The position numbers were made by a program, and so were the translations under genes. A stretch of DNA of 64,000 nucleotides from Dysgonomonas sp. ZJ279 (GTDB lineage: Bacteria; Bacteroidota; Bacteroidia; Bacteroidales; Dysgonomonadaceae), in the NCBI RefSeq assembly GCF_011039205.1, contig NZ_JAAKEL010000002.1, positions 124,001-188,000 on the forward strand. Reading direction: 5' to 3'. The notes beneath the pieces were generated by a model that saw only the letters and a list, made by a program, of their open reading frames with translations, made no database searches and was not told the DNA's origin. This document shows positions 37,417 to 46,670 of the stretch, piece after piece. Each line of letters begins with the position of its first letter. Position 1 is the stretch's first letter.

Positions 37417-38196
37417 TTAATCGAAAAGAGCATTTTCACTATCTTTTGCGTGCTCGTATTTTTCTTTATTGAAAGAGAAAAGTGTAGCGGACTTTATACC
37501 CCATTTTTTGCTTGTTTCATCCAGCTTATTTATTAGACCAGTGGAAAGCATCTTACGTTGAAAATTTCGTCTATCGAGCTTTTTATTAAATATGGTTTCA
37601 TAAATAATACGAAGTTCTGTCATTGCAAATTTTTCAGGAAGTAGCTCGTAGCCAATCGGTATATTTCCAATTTGGGAACGTATAGTCAATATTGCTTTTT
37701 CTATAATTTTATTATGGTCTGAATATAGTTGCGGAATTTCGTCAATATGATGCCATCTTAAATCTTCGCCATCAGCAGTATAGACTTCAACTTTAGAGTA
37801 TTCGACAAAAGCATAATATCCGACACTCACAAATCGGTTGAGGAACCAATGGTGTTCAGGCTTTTCGGATCCCATGTCAATTTGATTGAGTATCTTTTCG
37901 TTTTCTTGAATATTGGTTCGGTTGTGATTTCCAAATAGGTGGAACTGTTCCAAATAAACTTTATCTAGTCCGGTTCTGCTTTTCAATATGCGGTATGCTG
38001 CATCATCGACATCTTCCTTCTTGTATACAAATCCTCCGGGAAGCATCCATGTACCGTGGAACTTGAATTTGTTCAGTAAAATTTTTAATGTTCCTTCATG
38101 GAAACCAAAGATAACACAATCAACCGAAACACTGGGGAGAAGGTCTTCTACCCCTGTTTGTAAGAAATCACGAGTATCAAAATCTTTCGTTTTCAT
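37417..38196 (-). CDS. Nudix-type transcriptional regulator (AraR/NrtR-like)
   Basis: The 259-residue protein has an N-terminal Nudix fold (SVDCVIFGFHEGTLKILLNKF, HGTWMLPGGFV). A C-terminal winged-helix region follows (MTELRIIYETIFNKKLDRRNFQRKML). The Nudix box at residues 55-77 keeps the outer Gly and the first Glu but reads R-I-L-K-S-R where the catalytic REUxEE should be. It is therefore almost surely a ligand sensor rather than a hydrolase. Bacteroidota relatives such as the arabinose regulator AraR of B. thetaiotaomicron respond to sugars. ATG 38196 is chosen because the earlier TTG start lies within the -7 box. Confidence 0.88.
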   Translation of the reverse strand: MKTKDFDTRDFLQTGVEDLLPSVSVDCVIFGFHEGTLKILLNKFKFHGTWMLPGGFVYKKEDVDDAAYRILKSRTGLDKVYLEQFHLFGNHNRTNIQENEKILNQIDMGSEKPEHHWFLNRFVSVGYYAFVEYSKVEVYTADGEDLRWHHIDEIPQLYSDHNKIIEKAILTIRSQIGNIPIGYELLPEKFAMTELRIIYETIFNKKLDRRNFQRKMLSTGLINKLDETSKKWGIKSATLFSFNKEKYEHAKDSENALFD

Positions 38197-38214
38197 CTTT
38201 ATTAAATTTGTATT

Positions 38215-38222
38215 CAAAAGTA
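38215..38222 (-). promoter_or_regulatory. -7 box of the Nudix-type regulator
   Basis: Minus-strand TACTTTTG fits TAnnTTTG, 19 bp upstream of the ATG at 38196. No clear -33 box was seen. Confidence 0.45.
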
Positions 38223-38363
38223 TGCAAGAGATGTATAACTTCCTTGCGATTAAGATTAATTAACACATAGTTTATTGTTCACTGAAATATAAGATTTTTC
38301 ATTTACCGGAGAGCCTATCACCCCTTATTGAGACTGAGATACAGGCATCTCATTAGTAAATAG

Positions 38364-38390
38364 AAAGTACCTTTATTCGAAAGGCACTTT
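38364..38390 (-). terminator. Terminator downstream of the GH3 gene
   Basis: An 11-bp stem (AAAGTACCTTT / AAAGGCACTTT; the single mismatch is a G-U pair on the minus transcript) with a 5-base loop lies 27 bp after the GH3 stop. It separates GH3 from the Nudix gene. A second small hairpin (GAGAT / ATCTC) lies just beyond. Confidence 0.6.
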
Positions 38391-38416
38391 TTACTATTTC
38401 AGAGTTAATAATTCGA

Positions 38417-40777
38417 TTATTTATTGACAATTTCAAAACGATCTTTTAATCGAATATCTTTAGATGAAGCACCAATTCTAATTTCAAAAAAACCAGGCTC
38501 TACAACAAACTCGTTGTGCTTATTCCATAAGCCCAAATCTTGCGGAGTTAATGTATAGCTAACTTCTTTTGTTTCTCCCGGTTTAAGGTGAATGCGATCG
38601 AAACCTCTCAATACCTGAGTATATGTAGTAACACTGCTTACTTCGTCATTCAAATATAGTTGAACCACTTCGTCACCAGCTAGTTTACCAGTGTTAGTTA
38701 CTTTAAATGAAACTTCTACATTTGACAGAAGACCCATATTAGTCGGTGCTATTCTCAAATCTGAATATTCAAATGTTGTATAGGAAAGTCCATATCCAAA
38801 AGGATATAACGCACCTGATACGCGAACAGGACCATCTGTAGCAGATCCCGGCTTGAAAGGAAAAGCAAAAGGAATCTGTCCTACCGATTTGGGATAAGTA
38901 ACAGCTAATTTTCCTCCCGGATTATAGTCTCCAAATAATACTTCACCGATTGCAGTTCCTGTAAACTCACCGGGAAAGGATGCCTGTATAATACCCGGGA
39001 TAAATTTATCTGCCCAGTTGATTGATACAGCTCGCCCGTCTATCAGAACGAGAATAACTGGCTTACCGGTTTCATATACAGCTTTCAACAAATCGAATTG
39101 GCGTCCCGGTAAATCGAGATTAGAACGGGAATAGTATTCTCTTACTGTTTTTTCCGATCCGCCTAATACAACAATAGCAACCTCAGATTCCTGTGCTGCT
39201 TTCACTGCTTTGTTTATCATTTCCTGCTCATCGGCAGATAAAGGGAAAGGAATTACTTCACTTTCAGGGAAATTCTTGTCTAAGATATCACAACCCTTCT
39301 CATATATTATCTCTGTATTAGGCAATAGCGTTTGTAATCCTTCCTTCACTGTAACAATAGGAGGGTTTGCAGGACCATAACGGCATACGAAATCTTTGTG
39401 TTCATCGGAATTAGGACCGATTAAAGCAATTCTCTTGATATTTTTGTCAAGCGGCAAAATATTATCTTGATTCTTCAACAACACGACTGACTGTCGGGCA
39501 GCATCAAGCGATATTTTCTTATGTTCGGGATTAGCCACAATCTTGTCAGCTTCTTTTCCATTGCCTACGTATGGATTATCGAATAAGCCGAGCATAAATT
39601 TCACTCTGAGTATATCTTTTACTCTTGAGTCGATTGTGCTCATAGATACCTTACCTTGCTTTATAGCTTCGCGTAAAGGAAGGATGAAATCTTCGGGAGG
39701 TGTGAAGTTCGTTCTTATATTTAATCCTGCATTGACTGTTTCTGCCGCCGCATCGACAGCATCTTTAGAAACCTTATGCTTGCTATACAAATATTCTACC
39801 GCCTCGCTATCTGAAACGACATACCCTTTGAATCCCCATTCCTGACGAAGTATTTCAGTCAGGAAATGACGATTGCCTGTAATTGGTATACCATCATAAT
39901 CGTTATAAGAGCTCATCACACCCAATGCACCCGCTTCTTGAAAGGCAACACGGAAAGGTTCCAGAAAGAGTGTTCTCATTTCCCTTGGCGCCACATGGGG
40001 GTCTGTGCGGGTTTCCTCATCTCTTCCACCAACAGGAATACTATATACTGCAAAATGTTTGGGCGTAGATACAAGTCCTTGCTTTTGAAGACCGCGTATC
40101 ATCCTTTTGCCCAACTGACTAACCAGATAAGGATCTTCTCCATAGCATTCTACAACTCTACCCCAACGAGGATCTTGTGCAATATCCAATATAGGTGAGT
40201 ATATATTTGTGTAACCCAATGCTTTTGCTTCGACAGCTGTTACTTCGGCTATCTGGCTGATAAGTTCTTTATTCCATGTTGCTCCTTGTCCACTTTGCGC
40301 AGGAAAGAGTGTTGCCTGATAGTGACACAATCCGCGAATACCCTCATTCGTAAAATCAACAGGTACACCCAGACGGGTCTCTTCTACAAACCATTTCTGA
40401 ACCTTGTGCTTAGCATCTACATGGACAGAGAAAGGAAAAGCAAACCGAGCTTTGAAACTTCCCAATCCGTTATGCTGCTCATCTATATTACCAATACCGT
40501 CTTTCCAAATCTCATTCTTCCACTTGGGGGTTGGCAAAGAATCTTTCAGTACACGCCCCGAACCGTAAAGAGTAGCCATTTGAGCGGTCTTCTCATCGGT
40601 GCTCATTTGCTTCAACAGATCGTCTATACGAGCATCTATATGGGCTGTTGGATCCTCGTAAATATCCATCTTCCCGTTTTTATTAAAATCGATCCAACCT
40701 TTTTTATAAATGGTTTTCGATTGAGATAATGCAAGGTTAGAGCATAGAACAGCAATTGAAAGGAATAAGATTTTCAT
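38417..40777 (-). CDS. Glycoside hydrolase family 3 (beta-glucosidase/xylosidase type)
   Basis: The 786-residue enzyme has a signal peptide (MKILFLSIAVLCSNLALS). The GH3 N-terminal TIM barrel includes KHFAVYSIPVGGRDEETRTD and the nucleophile motif GYVVSDSEAVEYL with Asp323. The alpha/beta sandwich domain carries SVVLLKNQDNILPL, and a fibronectin-III-like domain closes the protein. It should release terminal beta-linked sugars in the periplasm. GH3 specificity varies widely (glucose, xylose, others), so the substrate is not assigned. It lies just upstream of the Nudix-SusCD set on the same strand but has its own promoter and terminator. Confidence 0.93.
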   Translation of the reverse strand: MKILFLSIAVLCSNLALSQSKTIYKKGWIDFNKNGKMDIYEDPTAHIDARIDDLLKQMSTDEKTAQMATLYGSGRVLKDSLPTPKWKNEIWKDGIGNIDEQHNGLGSFKARFAFPFSVHVDAKHKVQKWFVEETRLGVPVDFTNEGIRGLCHYQATLFPAQSGQGATWNKELISQIAEVTAVEAKALGYTNIYSPILDIAQDPRWGRVVECYGEDPYLVSQLGKRMIRGLQKQGLVSTPKHFAVYSIPVGGRDEETRTDPHVAPREMRTLFLEPFRVAFQEAGALGVMSSYNDYDGIPITGNRHFLTEILRQEWGFKGYVVSDSEAVEYLYSKHKVSKDAVDAAAETVNAGLNIRTNFTPPEDFILPLREAIKQGKVSMSTIDSRVKDILRVKFMLGLFDNPYVGNGKEADKIVANPEHKKISLDAARQSVVLLKNQDNILPLDKNIKRIALIGPNSDEHKDFVCRYGPANPPIVTVKEGLQTLLPNTEIIYEKGCDILDKNFPESEVIPFPLSADEQEMINKAVKAAQESEVAIVVLGGSEKTVREYYSRSNLDLPGRQFDLLKAVYETGKPVILVLIDGRAVSINWADKFIPGIIQASFPGEFTGTAIGEVLFGDYNPGGKLAVTYPKSVGQIPFAFPFKPGSATDGPVRVSGALYPFGYGLSYTTFEYSDLRIAPTNMGLLSNVEVSFKVTNTGKLAGDEVVQLYLNDEVSSVTTYTQVLRGFDRIHLKPGETKEVSYTLTPQDLGLWNKHNEFVVEPGFFEIRIGASSKDIRLKDRFEIVNK

Positions 40778-40818
40778 AATTGGTGTTTTTCGGTATTCTT
40801 GAAAACTTTTATCAATTT

Positions 40819-40849
40819 CAAAAATACGAAAAACAAAGAACAGACCGAA
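40819..40849 (-). promoter_or_regulatory. Promoter of the GH3 gene
   Basis: Minus-strand TATTTTTG (40826-40819) is an exact -7 match. TTCG (40849-40846) lies 19 bp upstream as a -33 box with one mismatch. The start codon follows 41 bp downstream. No copy of the palindromes seen at susC was found here. Confidence 0.55.
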
Positions 40850-40877
40850 ATAAATTTTGAGAGATAAATCTATTTCT

Positions 40878-42644
40878 TCATTTAAATTGCTCCTGATACA
40901 GTGAGTAATATTTCCCCCTCATTTTTAGGAGTTCTTCATGACTACCCTGTTCAACAATTTGTCCGTGATCGAGAACCAATATTTTATCTGCATTTTTCAC
41001 CGTAGATAGCCTATGTGCTATAACGAAGCTGGTTCGGCCTTTCATTAATTGATCAAGACCTTTCTGAATCAATATTTCACTGCGGGTATCAATATTACTG
41101 GTAGCCTCGTCGAGCAATAAAATAGATGGATTGGCGACTGCTGCTCTGGCAATATTGAGCAACTGACGTTGCCCCTGACTCAAGTTAGCTCCATCATTTT
41201 CAAGTAAAGTATCATAACCTTTAGGTAATCTTTTGATAAAAGAATGCGCTGCTGTCAGTTTTGCTGCCTCTACAACTTCTTCGTCAGTTGCATCAAGTCT
41301 GCCAAAACGAATATTCTCGCAAACTGTCCCTGTGAAAAGATGTGTATCTTGCAAAACAATCGCCATAGACCGACGAAGGCTTTCTCGCTTTATTTTTTGA
41401 ATAGGATGACCATCGATTGTAATTTCCCCTGATTTTATATCAAAGAATCGTGGAAGCATATTCAGTATTGTTGTTTTGCCTGCACCCGTAGCACCGACTA
41501 ATGCTATTTTGCTGCCCGGAGAAGCGTGTATCGAAACTCCTTTCAGAATTAGCTTATCAGTTTTGTATCCGAAATAAACATCTTTCATAACCACCTCACC
41601 CTTAATATCGTGAAGGGCAATTGCATCTGTATCGTCTATACTCTCCGGCGATTCATCTATAACCTGAAAAATACGCTCAGCTCCTGCAATGGCAGCTTGT
41701 ATACTATTATAAAGACTAGCTAGTTCATTTATAGGACGTCCAAATTGACGTGAGTATTGTAAGAATGCTGCCAGACCACCCACATCGAATCCCCTGAATA
41801 TAGCAAGCAGTGCTCCGGCAATTGTAATTATTACAAAATTGAGGGTATTGAGATTCTGCATTACGGGCATCATCATTCCCGAATAAAACTGGGCTTTCTC
41901 AGACTTTTCATTTAAGGCTTGGTTCAGTTTATCAAAATCAGCTTCTATTTTCTTTTCGTGTCCGAATACTTTTACAACCTTCTGTCCGCTAATCATTTCC
42001 TCTATGTAACCATTCACATCGCCCAATGTTTCCTGCTGTGCTTTGAAATATTTACTACTCCGTTTCACAATCAGTTTGGCACTCAGGAACATCAGTGGAA
42101 CTGTAATCATAGCAACTAAAGTGAGGATAGGACTGATATAAAGCATCAGGCATAGGATACCAATAAGGGTTAATGCACTTGATAACATATCTGATAAGCT
42201 GTCGGTCAACGCATCACTTATCCGATCAATGTCATTTGTATATCGGCTCATTAAATCGCCATGTTGATTTCTATCGAAATATTTTATGGGAAGTTTTTCC
42301 ATTTTGTTGAACAGGTCAACTCTCATACGCGTCACTGTCCGTTGCCCTATTTTGTTTAGCAGGCGGTATTGAATATAGACAGCTACAACACCAACTAAGT
42401 AGACGACAACGAGTACAAGAAGAATCTTAGTGAGTCCTTCAAAATCGCGCGGAATTATATAATCGTTGATAATAGGACGGAGCATATAGGAACCTAAAAG
42501 ATTCGAAATAATGCTTACTATTATCAAAAAACCAATAACAAATAACAGGCTTTTGTCGCAAGACAGATACGACATCAGGCGGAAAAGAGTTTTTCGTGCA
42601 TGTATCGGTTTTTCGTGTTGCTTAAGATGGCTGGAATGTCCCAT
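40878..42644 (-). CDS. ABC exporter half-transporter (catalytically complete half)
   Basis: The 588-residue protein fuses a six-helix type IV (exporter) membrane domain to an ATP-binding domain. Walker A is GATGAGKTT, Walker B ILLLDEATSNID with the catalytic Glu, and the H-loop is IAHRLST. The signature is LSQGQ instead of LSGGQ. That deviation is expected when it completes the degenerate site of the partner encoded three bases upstream. Together they would form an asymmetric exporter of the TM287/288 or BmrCD kind. Substrate is unknown; lipids or drugs are typical. Confidence 0.92.
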   Translation of the reverse strand: MGHSSHLKQHEKPIHARKTLFRLMSYLSCDKSLLFVIGFLIIVSIISNLLGSYMLRPIINDYIIPRDFEGLTKILLVLVVVYLVGVVAVYIQYRLLNKIGQRTVTRMRVDLFNKMEKLPIKYFDRNQHGDLMSRYTNDIDRISDALTDSLSDMLSSALTLIGILCLMLYISPILTLVAMITVPLMFLSAKLIVKRSSKYFKAQQETLGDVNGYIEEMISGQKVVKVFGHEKKIEADFDKLNQALNEKSEKAQFYSGMMMPVMQNLNTLNFVIITIAGALLAIFRGFDVGGLAAFLQYSRQFGRPINELASLYNSIQAAIAGAERIFQVIDESPESIDDTDAIALHDIKGEVVMKDVYFGYKTDKLILKGVSIHASPGSKIALVGATGAGKTTILNMLPRFFDIKSGEITIDGHPIQKIKRESLRRSMAIVLQDTHLFTGTVCENIRFGRLDATDEEVVEAAKLTAAHSFIKRLPKGYDTLLENDGANLSQGQRQLLNIARAAVANPSILLLDEATSNIDTRSEILIQKGLDQLMKGRTSFVIAHRLSTVKNADKILVLDHGQIVEQGSHEELLKMRGKYYSLYQEQFK

Positions 42645-42647
42645 ATA

Positions 42648-44372
42648 TCAAAAAGCGATTTGTTGTGAATAATATATTTCCTGATACACTTTCGATTTCT
42701 CTATCAATTCGGATGGAGTACCTATTGCATCTATTTCGCCGTCTTCGAGAACTATTACTTTATCCGCCGACTGCATCGTATTAATCCGCTGTGTGATAAT
42801 AAAAACAGTAGTATCGTGAAGCAGTGCATCCAGATTGGCTCGTATTTTTTGCTCTGTATCCGAATCTACGGCACTGGTACTATCATCAAGAATCAATATT
42901 TTGGGCTTTCGGAGTAAAGCACGCGCAATACAAATACGCTGTTTCTGCCCTCCCGATACATTAATGCCACCACGACCAAGTAATGTTTCATATCCGTCGG
43001 TAAAAGACATTATAAAATCGTGCGCCTGAGCAGCTTTCGCAGCTTCTTCAATTTCTTCGTTCGTGGCATCAGGTTTTCCCCATCTCAGATTATCGATAAT
43101 AGTTCCTGTAAACAATTCATTGTTTTGAAGCACCATCCCGATTTGGGAATGCAATTCATCCAGACTATAATCTTTGACATTTATTCCATCTATTAACACT
43201 TCGCCCGAAGCAACATCATACAATCGGGGTATCAGTTGAAGCATCGAACTTTTAGCCGAACCCGTCGCACCAACTACGGCTATAGTCTCACCTTGTTTGG
43301 CGTGAAAACTTATGTCTTTCAGAACATCATTTTCACCACCATCGTATCTGAAAAAGACATTGCGAAAAACAACACTTCCTTCATTTATCTTATGTTTATC
43401 TAATAACCCTTCTGCCGTATCTTTCAGTGATGGCTCGGTATCTAAAACCTCAATAATACGTTCAGATGATGCCGATGCCCTCGAAAAAGACATCATGATC
43501 ATAGAAAGCAACATCAACGAAATCAGTATTTGCGACAAATAATTGACAAAAGCAATAAGTTGCCCTACTTCCAATTCGCCTGAAATAACTTTTTGCCCCC
43601 CGAACCATAGAATAGCCGTTACAGATATATTCATTATCAGCTGCATAGCAGGAAATATTGTAACTACTATGTTAGATGCTCTGATTACCATATCGCGTAA
43701 GTCTTCGCTACTATTTACAAATTTATTAGCTTCGAAATCTTCTCTTACAAATGATTTCACAACCCGTATATTTATGAGATTTTCCCTCACAACACCGTTC
43801 AAACGATCGACTTTTTGCTGCACTTTAATAAAAAACGGAAACGCTTTTTTAAGTATTATATATACAGCCAAAGACAATATCGGGATGGCTGCAACCAAAA
43901 TCATTGCTAAATCGGAATTGATTCTAACAACAAAGAAAACGGCCAATACCATCATCAATGGCGAACGTAAAAGTATACGCATAGCCATTTGTATTACCTG
44001 CTGAATTTTCGATATATCGTTCGTCAAGCGGGTGATTAATGATGCTGAACTAAAGCGGTCTATATCGAAAAAGGAGAGTTGCTGTATCTTATTAAATAAG
44101 AGAGTCCGCAGATCGGTACCGAAACCGATTGCTGTTCGGGAAGAAATAAATACATTAATAATACTCACAACAAGACCAGCTATCGAGATTAATATCATGT
44201 AAAGACCGGTAGTTGTAACAACCGACAAGTCGCCAACCATTACACCTTGATCTATAATTTTTGCCATGAATAAAGGCTGAATAGTCTCGCACAATACAAA
44301 AATTAATACCAGAAAGGGGCTAATAATAAGATTTACTTTGTATTTTTTTAATATCTGCCAATATTTCTTCAT
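42648..44372 (-). CDS. ABC exporter half-transporter (degenerate half)
   Basis: The 574-residue protein has the same architecture as its neighbour. Its nucleotide site is degraded: Walker A GATGSAKSS has Ala in place of the last Gly, Walker B ILILDDSTSAVD has Asp for the catalytic Glu, and the H-loop reads ITQRINT with Gln for His. Its signature VSGGQ is good. It therefore supplies the signature to the active site and a non-hydrolysing site of its own. The two genes are three bases apart and surely one operon. No clear -7 box was found in the 124 bp upstream. Confidence 0.92.
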   Translation of the reverse strand: MKKYWQILKKYKVNLIISPFLVLIFVLCETIQPLFMAKIIDQGVMVGDLSVVTTTGLYMILISIAGLVVSIINVFISSRTAIGFGTDLRTLLFNKIQQLSFFDIDRFSSASLITRLTNDISKIQQVIQMAMRILLRSPLMMVLAVFFVVRINSDLAMILVAAIPILSLAVYIILKKAFPFFIKVQQKVDRLNGVVRENLINIRVVKSFVREDFEANKFVNSSEDLRDMVIRASNIVVTIFPAMQLIMNISVTAILWFGGQKVISGELEVGQLIAFVNYLSQILISLMLLSMIMMSFSRASASSERIIEVLDTEPSLKDTAEGLLDKHKINEGSVVFRNVFFRYDGGENDVLKDISFHAKQGETIAVVGATGSAKSSMLQLIPRLYDVASGEVLIDGINVKDYSLDELHSQIGMVLQNNELFTGTIIDNLRWGKPDATNEEIEEAAKAAQAHDFIMSFTDGYETLLGRGGINVSGGQKQRICIARALLRKPKILILDDSTSAVDSDTEQKIRANLDALLHDTTVFIITQRINTMQSADKVIVLEDGEIDAIGTPSELIEKSKVYQEIYYSQQIAF

Positions 44373-44496
44373 ATTGCTAATAAATTCAACATTCGTAAGC
44401 GAACTACATCTTGTTTTTGCAATTCCATATCATAACTTTACAATACATCTTTGCAAAGAAAAGGAATTCATTCAATAAGGATGTAAATTAATCCGC

Positions 44497-44961
44497 TTAA
44501 TTATATAAGAAAATATAGAGGTTGAGATAAGTTGCAAAACCGACCCACAAGATATAAGGGAAAAAGAGTATAGAGCTGATCTTCGACACGGGATACATCT
44601 TAATGGCATAATAGATAATCAAGAAATCAAGTAAAATAATGTTGATCAGTCCCAACAGAGGATTTTCCAGATAGAAAAAGGCAATGCTCCACGTGAAATT
44701 GAAAAATAATTGCAGTGCGAAAAGTAGTATGAAATACTTTTTTTGTGCCTTATCAGAAATAACAAAAAGCCCAATAGAAAGACCCATTAAAAGATATAAC
44801 AAACTCCATGCAACAGGAAATACAATATTATGCGGAGTTAGTGGAGACTTACAAAGGTAGGGATACCACGAAACCATCGAATCCTCCTGAAAGTTTTGGG
44901 AAGCACAACCCACTAAAAAGCAGATTATTATTGGAATGAGTATTATAAGAATATTTCTCAT
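44497..44961 (-). CDS. TspO/MBR family membrane protein
   Basis: The 154-residue protein has five hydrophobic helices. It carries the TspO pattern SWYPYLCKSPLTPHNIVFPVAWSLLYLLMG in the first loop and second helix, and NFTWSIAFFYLENPLLGLI in the centre. TspO proteins bind porphyrins and in bacteria respond to oxidative stress or tetrapyrrole level. The fit to the five-helix fold and length is good. It diverges from the epimerase gene 70 bp away. Confidence 0.88.
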   Translation of the reverse strand: MRNILIILIPIIICFLVGCASQNFQEDSMVSWYPYLCKSPLTPHNIVFPVAWSLLYLLMGLSIGLFVISDKAQKKYFILLFALQLFFNFTWSIAFFYLENPLLGLINIILLDFLIIYYAIKMYPVSKISSILFFPYILWVGFATYLNLYIFLYN

Positions 44962-45031
44962 CAGTCTATGTCTTTTGGGTATAAAACATTAAAAGACATT
45001 CAACTGTTCATTATATATAAAGATAAAGATT

Positions 45032-45931
45032 ATGCGAATATTTATTACGGGCGGCACTGGCTTGGTCGGAAGCCGATTGATAGAGACTTTGGCCTTACAA
45101 GGCCACGACATTACGGTTCTTAGCCGTGATGTAGAAAAGGCAAAATTAAAGCTGGGAGATAAGATAGAATACTGTGCATCCCTAAATACCCTGCAATCGC
45201 TGGATGGCTACGATGCCATTATAAATCTTGCAGGAGAATCGATTGGCGGAAAACGTTGGACGGATCAGCAAAAAGAACGTTTGAGTAAGAGCCGCTGGAA
45301 GATAACAGAAAAGTTAACCCAACTGATTAAAGTTAGTGAAAATCCTCCTGAAGTATACATTTCAGGTTCAGCTATTGGTTACTATGGTGCTCAGTCGGAT
45401 AATATAATCACAGAGGATAGTGTTCCTTACGACGAATTTACATATCATCTTTGTAGAAAATGGGAAGATTATGCATTTGCGGCACAAAGTGAGCAGACCA
45501 GAGTCTGTATATTACGCACAAGTGTTGTTTTATCATTAAACGGAGGAATGCTTCCAAAACTTCTTTTACCATTCAGGTTGGGACTTGGGAGTGTAATGGG
45601 TACAGGCAAGCAATATTTCTCATGGGTTCATTTAGAGGATATGGCAAATATCATTGTCTTTCTTTTAAATCACAATGACACAAAAGGTGTCTTTAATATA
45701 GCATCACCAAACCCTGTTACAAATAGACAATTTTCGAAAGTTTTGGCTAAACAATTAAATCGCCCTTGCTTTTTCAGGATTCCATCCTTTGCTATATCTC
45801 TATTGATGGGCGAAGCTTCTGTTTTGATTTTAGGTAGTCAACGGGTTGTGCCCCGACATTTGATAAAATTAGGCTACAAGTTTCAGTTTGAAACCATTGA
45901 TGATGCTTTAAACGATATACTAAGAAAATAA
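45032..45931 (+). CDS. TIGR01777 family NAD-dependent epimerase (YfcH-like)
   Basis: The 299-residue protein has an N-terminal Rossmann motif (RIFITGGTGLVGSRLIETL). It also shows NLAGESIGGKRWTDQQKERLSKSR, the family mark of YfcH/TIGR01777, then SGSAIGYYG and a C-terminal DUF1731-like part ending in GYKFQFETIDDAL. Family members are extended short-chain dehydrogenases of unclear substrate. It stands alone before the sigma factor gene. Confidence 0.9.
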   Translation: MRIFITGGTGLVGSRLIETLALQGHDITVLSRDVEKAKLKLGDKIEYCASLNTLQSLDGYDAIINLAGESIGGKRWTDQQKERLSKSRWKITEKLTQLIKVSENPPEVYISGSAIGYYGAQSDNIITEDSVPYDEFTYHLCRKWEDYAFAAQSEQTRVCILRTSVVLSLNGGMLPKLLLPFRLGLGSVMGTGKQYFSWVHLEDMANIIVFLLNHNDTKGVFNIASPNPVTNRQFSKVLAKQLNRPCFFRIPSFAISLLMGEASVLILGSQRVVPRHLIKLGYKFQFETIDDALNDILRK

Positions 45932-45990
45932 ATACATAGAAATACGAGAAAACACTTTTGCTGTGATAATCGCTCCTTAAAAACACGCAT

Positions 45991-46016
45991 AGATAATTCT
46001 CTAAGGAATTTTATCT
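45991..46016 (+). terminator. Possible terminator after the epimerase gene
   Basis: An imperfect hairpin (AGATAATTC pairing with GAATTTTATCT, bulged) followed by TTTTA lies 60 bp past the epimerase stop and before the sigma-factor promoter. It is weak, as the stem is AT-rich. Confidence 0.35.
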
Positions 46017-46045
46017 TTTATTAAATGTTATTAAGGAATAAGTGA

Positions 46046-46053
46046 TAAATTTG
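46046..46053 (+). promoter_or_regulatory. -7 box of the ECF sigma gene and adjacent palindrome
   Basis: TAAATTTG matches TAnnTTTG, 28 bp upstream of the sigma start. Ten bases further downstream a 13-bp palindrome, CCTAAATTTTAGG (46063-46075), lies just before the ATG and could be an operator or start-site hairpin. No -33 box was seen. Confidence 0.4.
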
Positions 46054-46081
46054 CGCTACGCACCTAAATTTTAGGCTTACT

Positions 46082-46636
46082 ATGGAAAAGGACAAGGAAC
46101 TGGAATATCTGAAAAGACTAGCTGCCAACGATCATGAAGCATTTAAAGCTTTGTTCGTAAAATATTTTCCAAAAGTTAAGTACTTTATTACACACCTCGT
46201 AAAATCGGATATATTAGCTGAAGATTTCGCCCAAGATATTTTCACTAAGATCTGGTTGGGAAGAGCTGATGTATTAAAAATCCAATCCTTTAATTCTTAC
46301 ATATACCGCATGGCCAAAAATGCGGTTATTAATTACAGCCAAAGCCAAATAGTAGAAAGAAATTACGCCGAATATATATCAGATATAGAACATGTTGAAC
46401 TCCCCTTTGAAGAAGAATTATATGCAAAAGAAATAAATCTTCTTATCCAGCTATCGGTGAATAATATGCCTCCTCAGCGCAAAAAAGTGTACGAAATGAG
46501 CCGTGTAGATGGCTTAACGAATGAGGAAATAGCCAACCAACTCAACCTTTCGAAAAAAACTGTAGAAAACCACCTGAATCTCGCCTTAAAAGAGATAAGA
46601 AAGACTATTTCTCTCTTCTTGGTATTCTTTATGTAA
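46082..46636 (+). CDS. ECF RNA polymerase sigma factor (Bacteroidetes PUL type)
   Basis: The 184-residue protein has sigma region 2 (AFKALFVKYFPKVKYFITHLV..., LAEDFAQDIFTKIW) and region 4 (PQRKKVYEMSRVDGLTNEEIANQLNLSKKTVENHLNLALKEIRKT). It belongs to the Bacteroidetes ECF group that pairs with FecR-like anti-sigma factors and SusC transporters. It would direct RNA polymerase to the SusC operon when the cognate glycan is sensed. It opens the locus, 70 bp before the anti-sigma gene. Confidence 0.94.
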   Translation: MEKDKELEYLKRLAANDHEAFKALFVKYFPKVKYFITHLVKSDILAEDFAQDIFTKIWLGRADVLKIQSFNSYIYRMAKNAVINYSQSQIVERNYAEYISDIEHVELPFEEELYAKEINLLIQLSVNNMPPQRKKVYEMSRVDGLTNEEIANQLNLSKKTVENHLNLALKEIRKTISLFLVFFM

Positions 46637-46670
46637 AGAAAATCACAATTCCATTGGGTGCAAGATAGTA

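Noticed and set aside
38264-38363. Additional operator for the Nudix regulator upstream of its own gene
   Set aside because: The ATACCAT/ATAGCAT half-site pair does not occur there, so autoregulation is not supported by sequence.
43543-44004. A 153-codon frame on the plus strand opposite the ABC exporter gene
   Set aside because: It is the antisense of the membrane domain of a clear ABC exporter and has no start context or homology.
44382-44496. A promoter-like motif near the ABC exporter operon
   Set aside because: Only partial matches (for example GCAAAGAAAA near 44452-44461 on the plus strand) were seen; none fits both elements.
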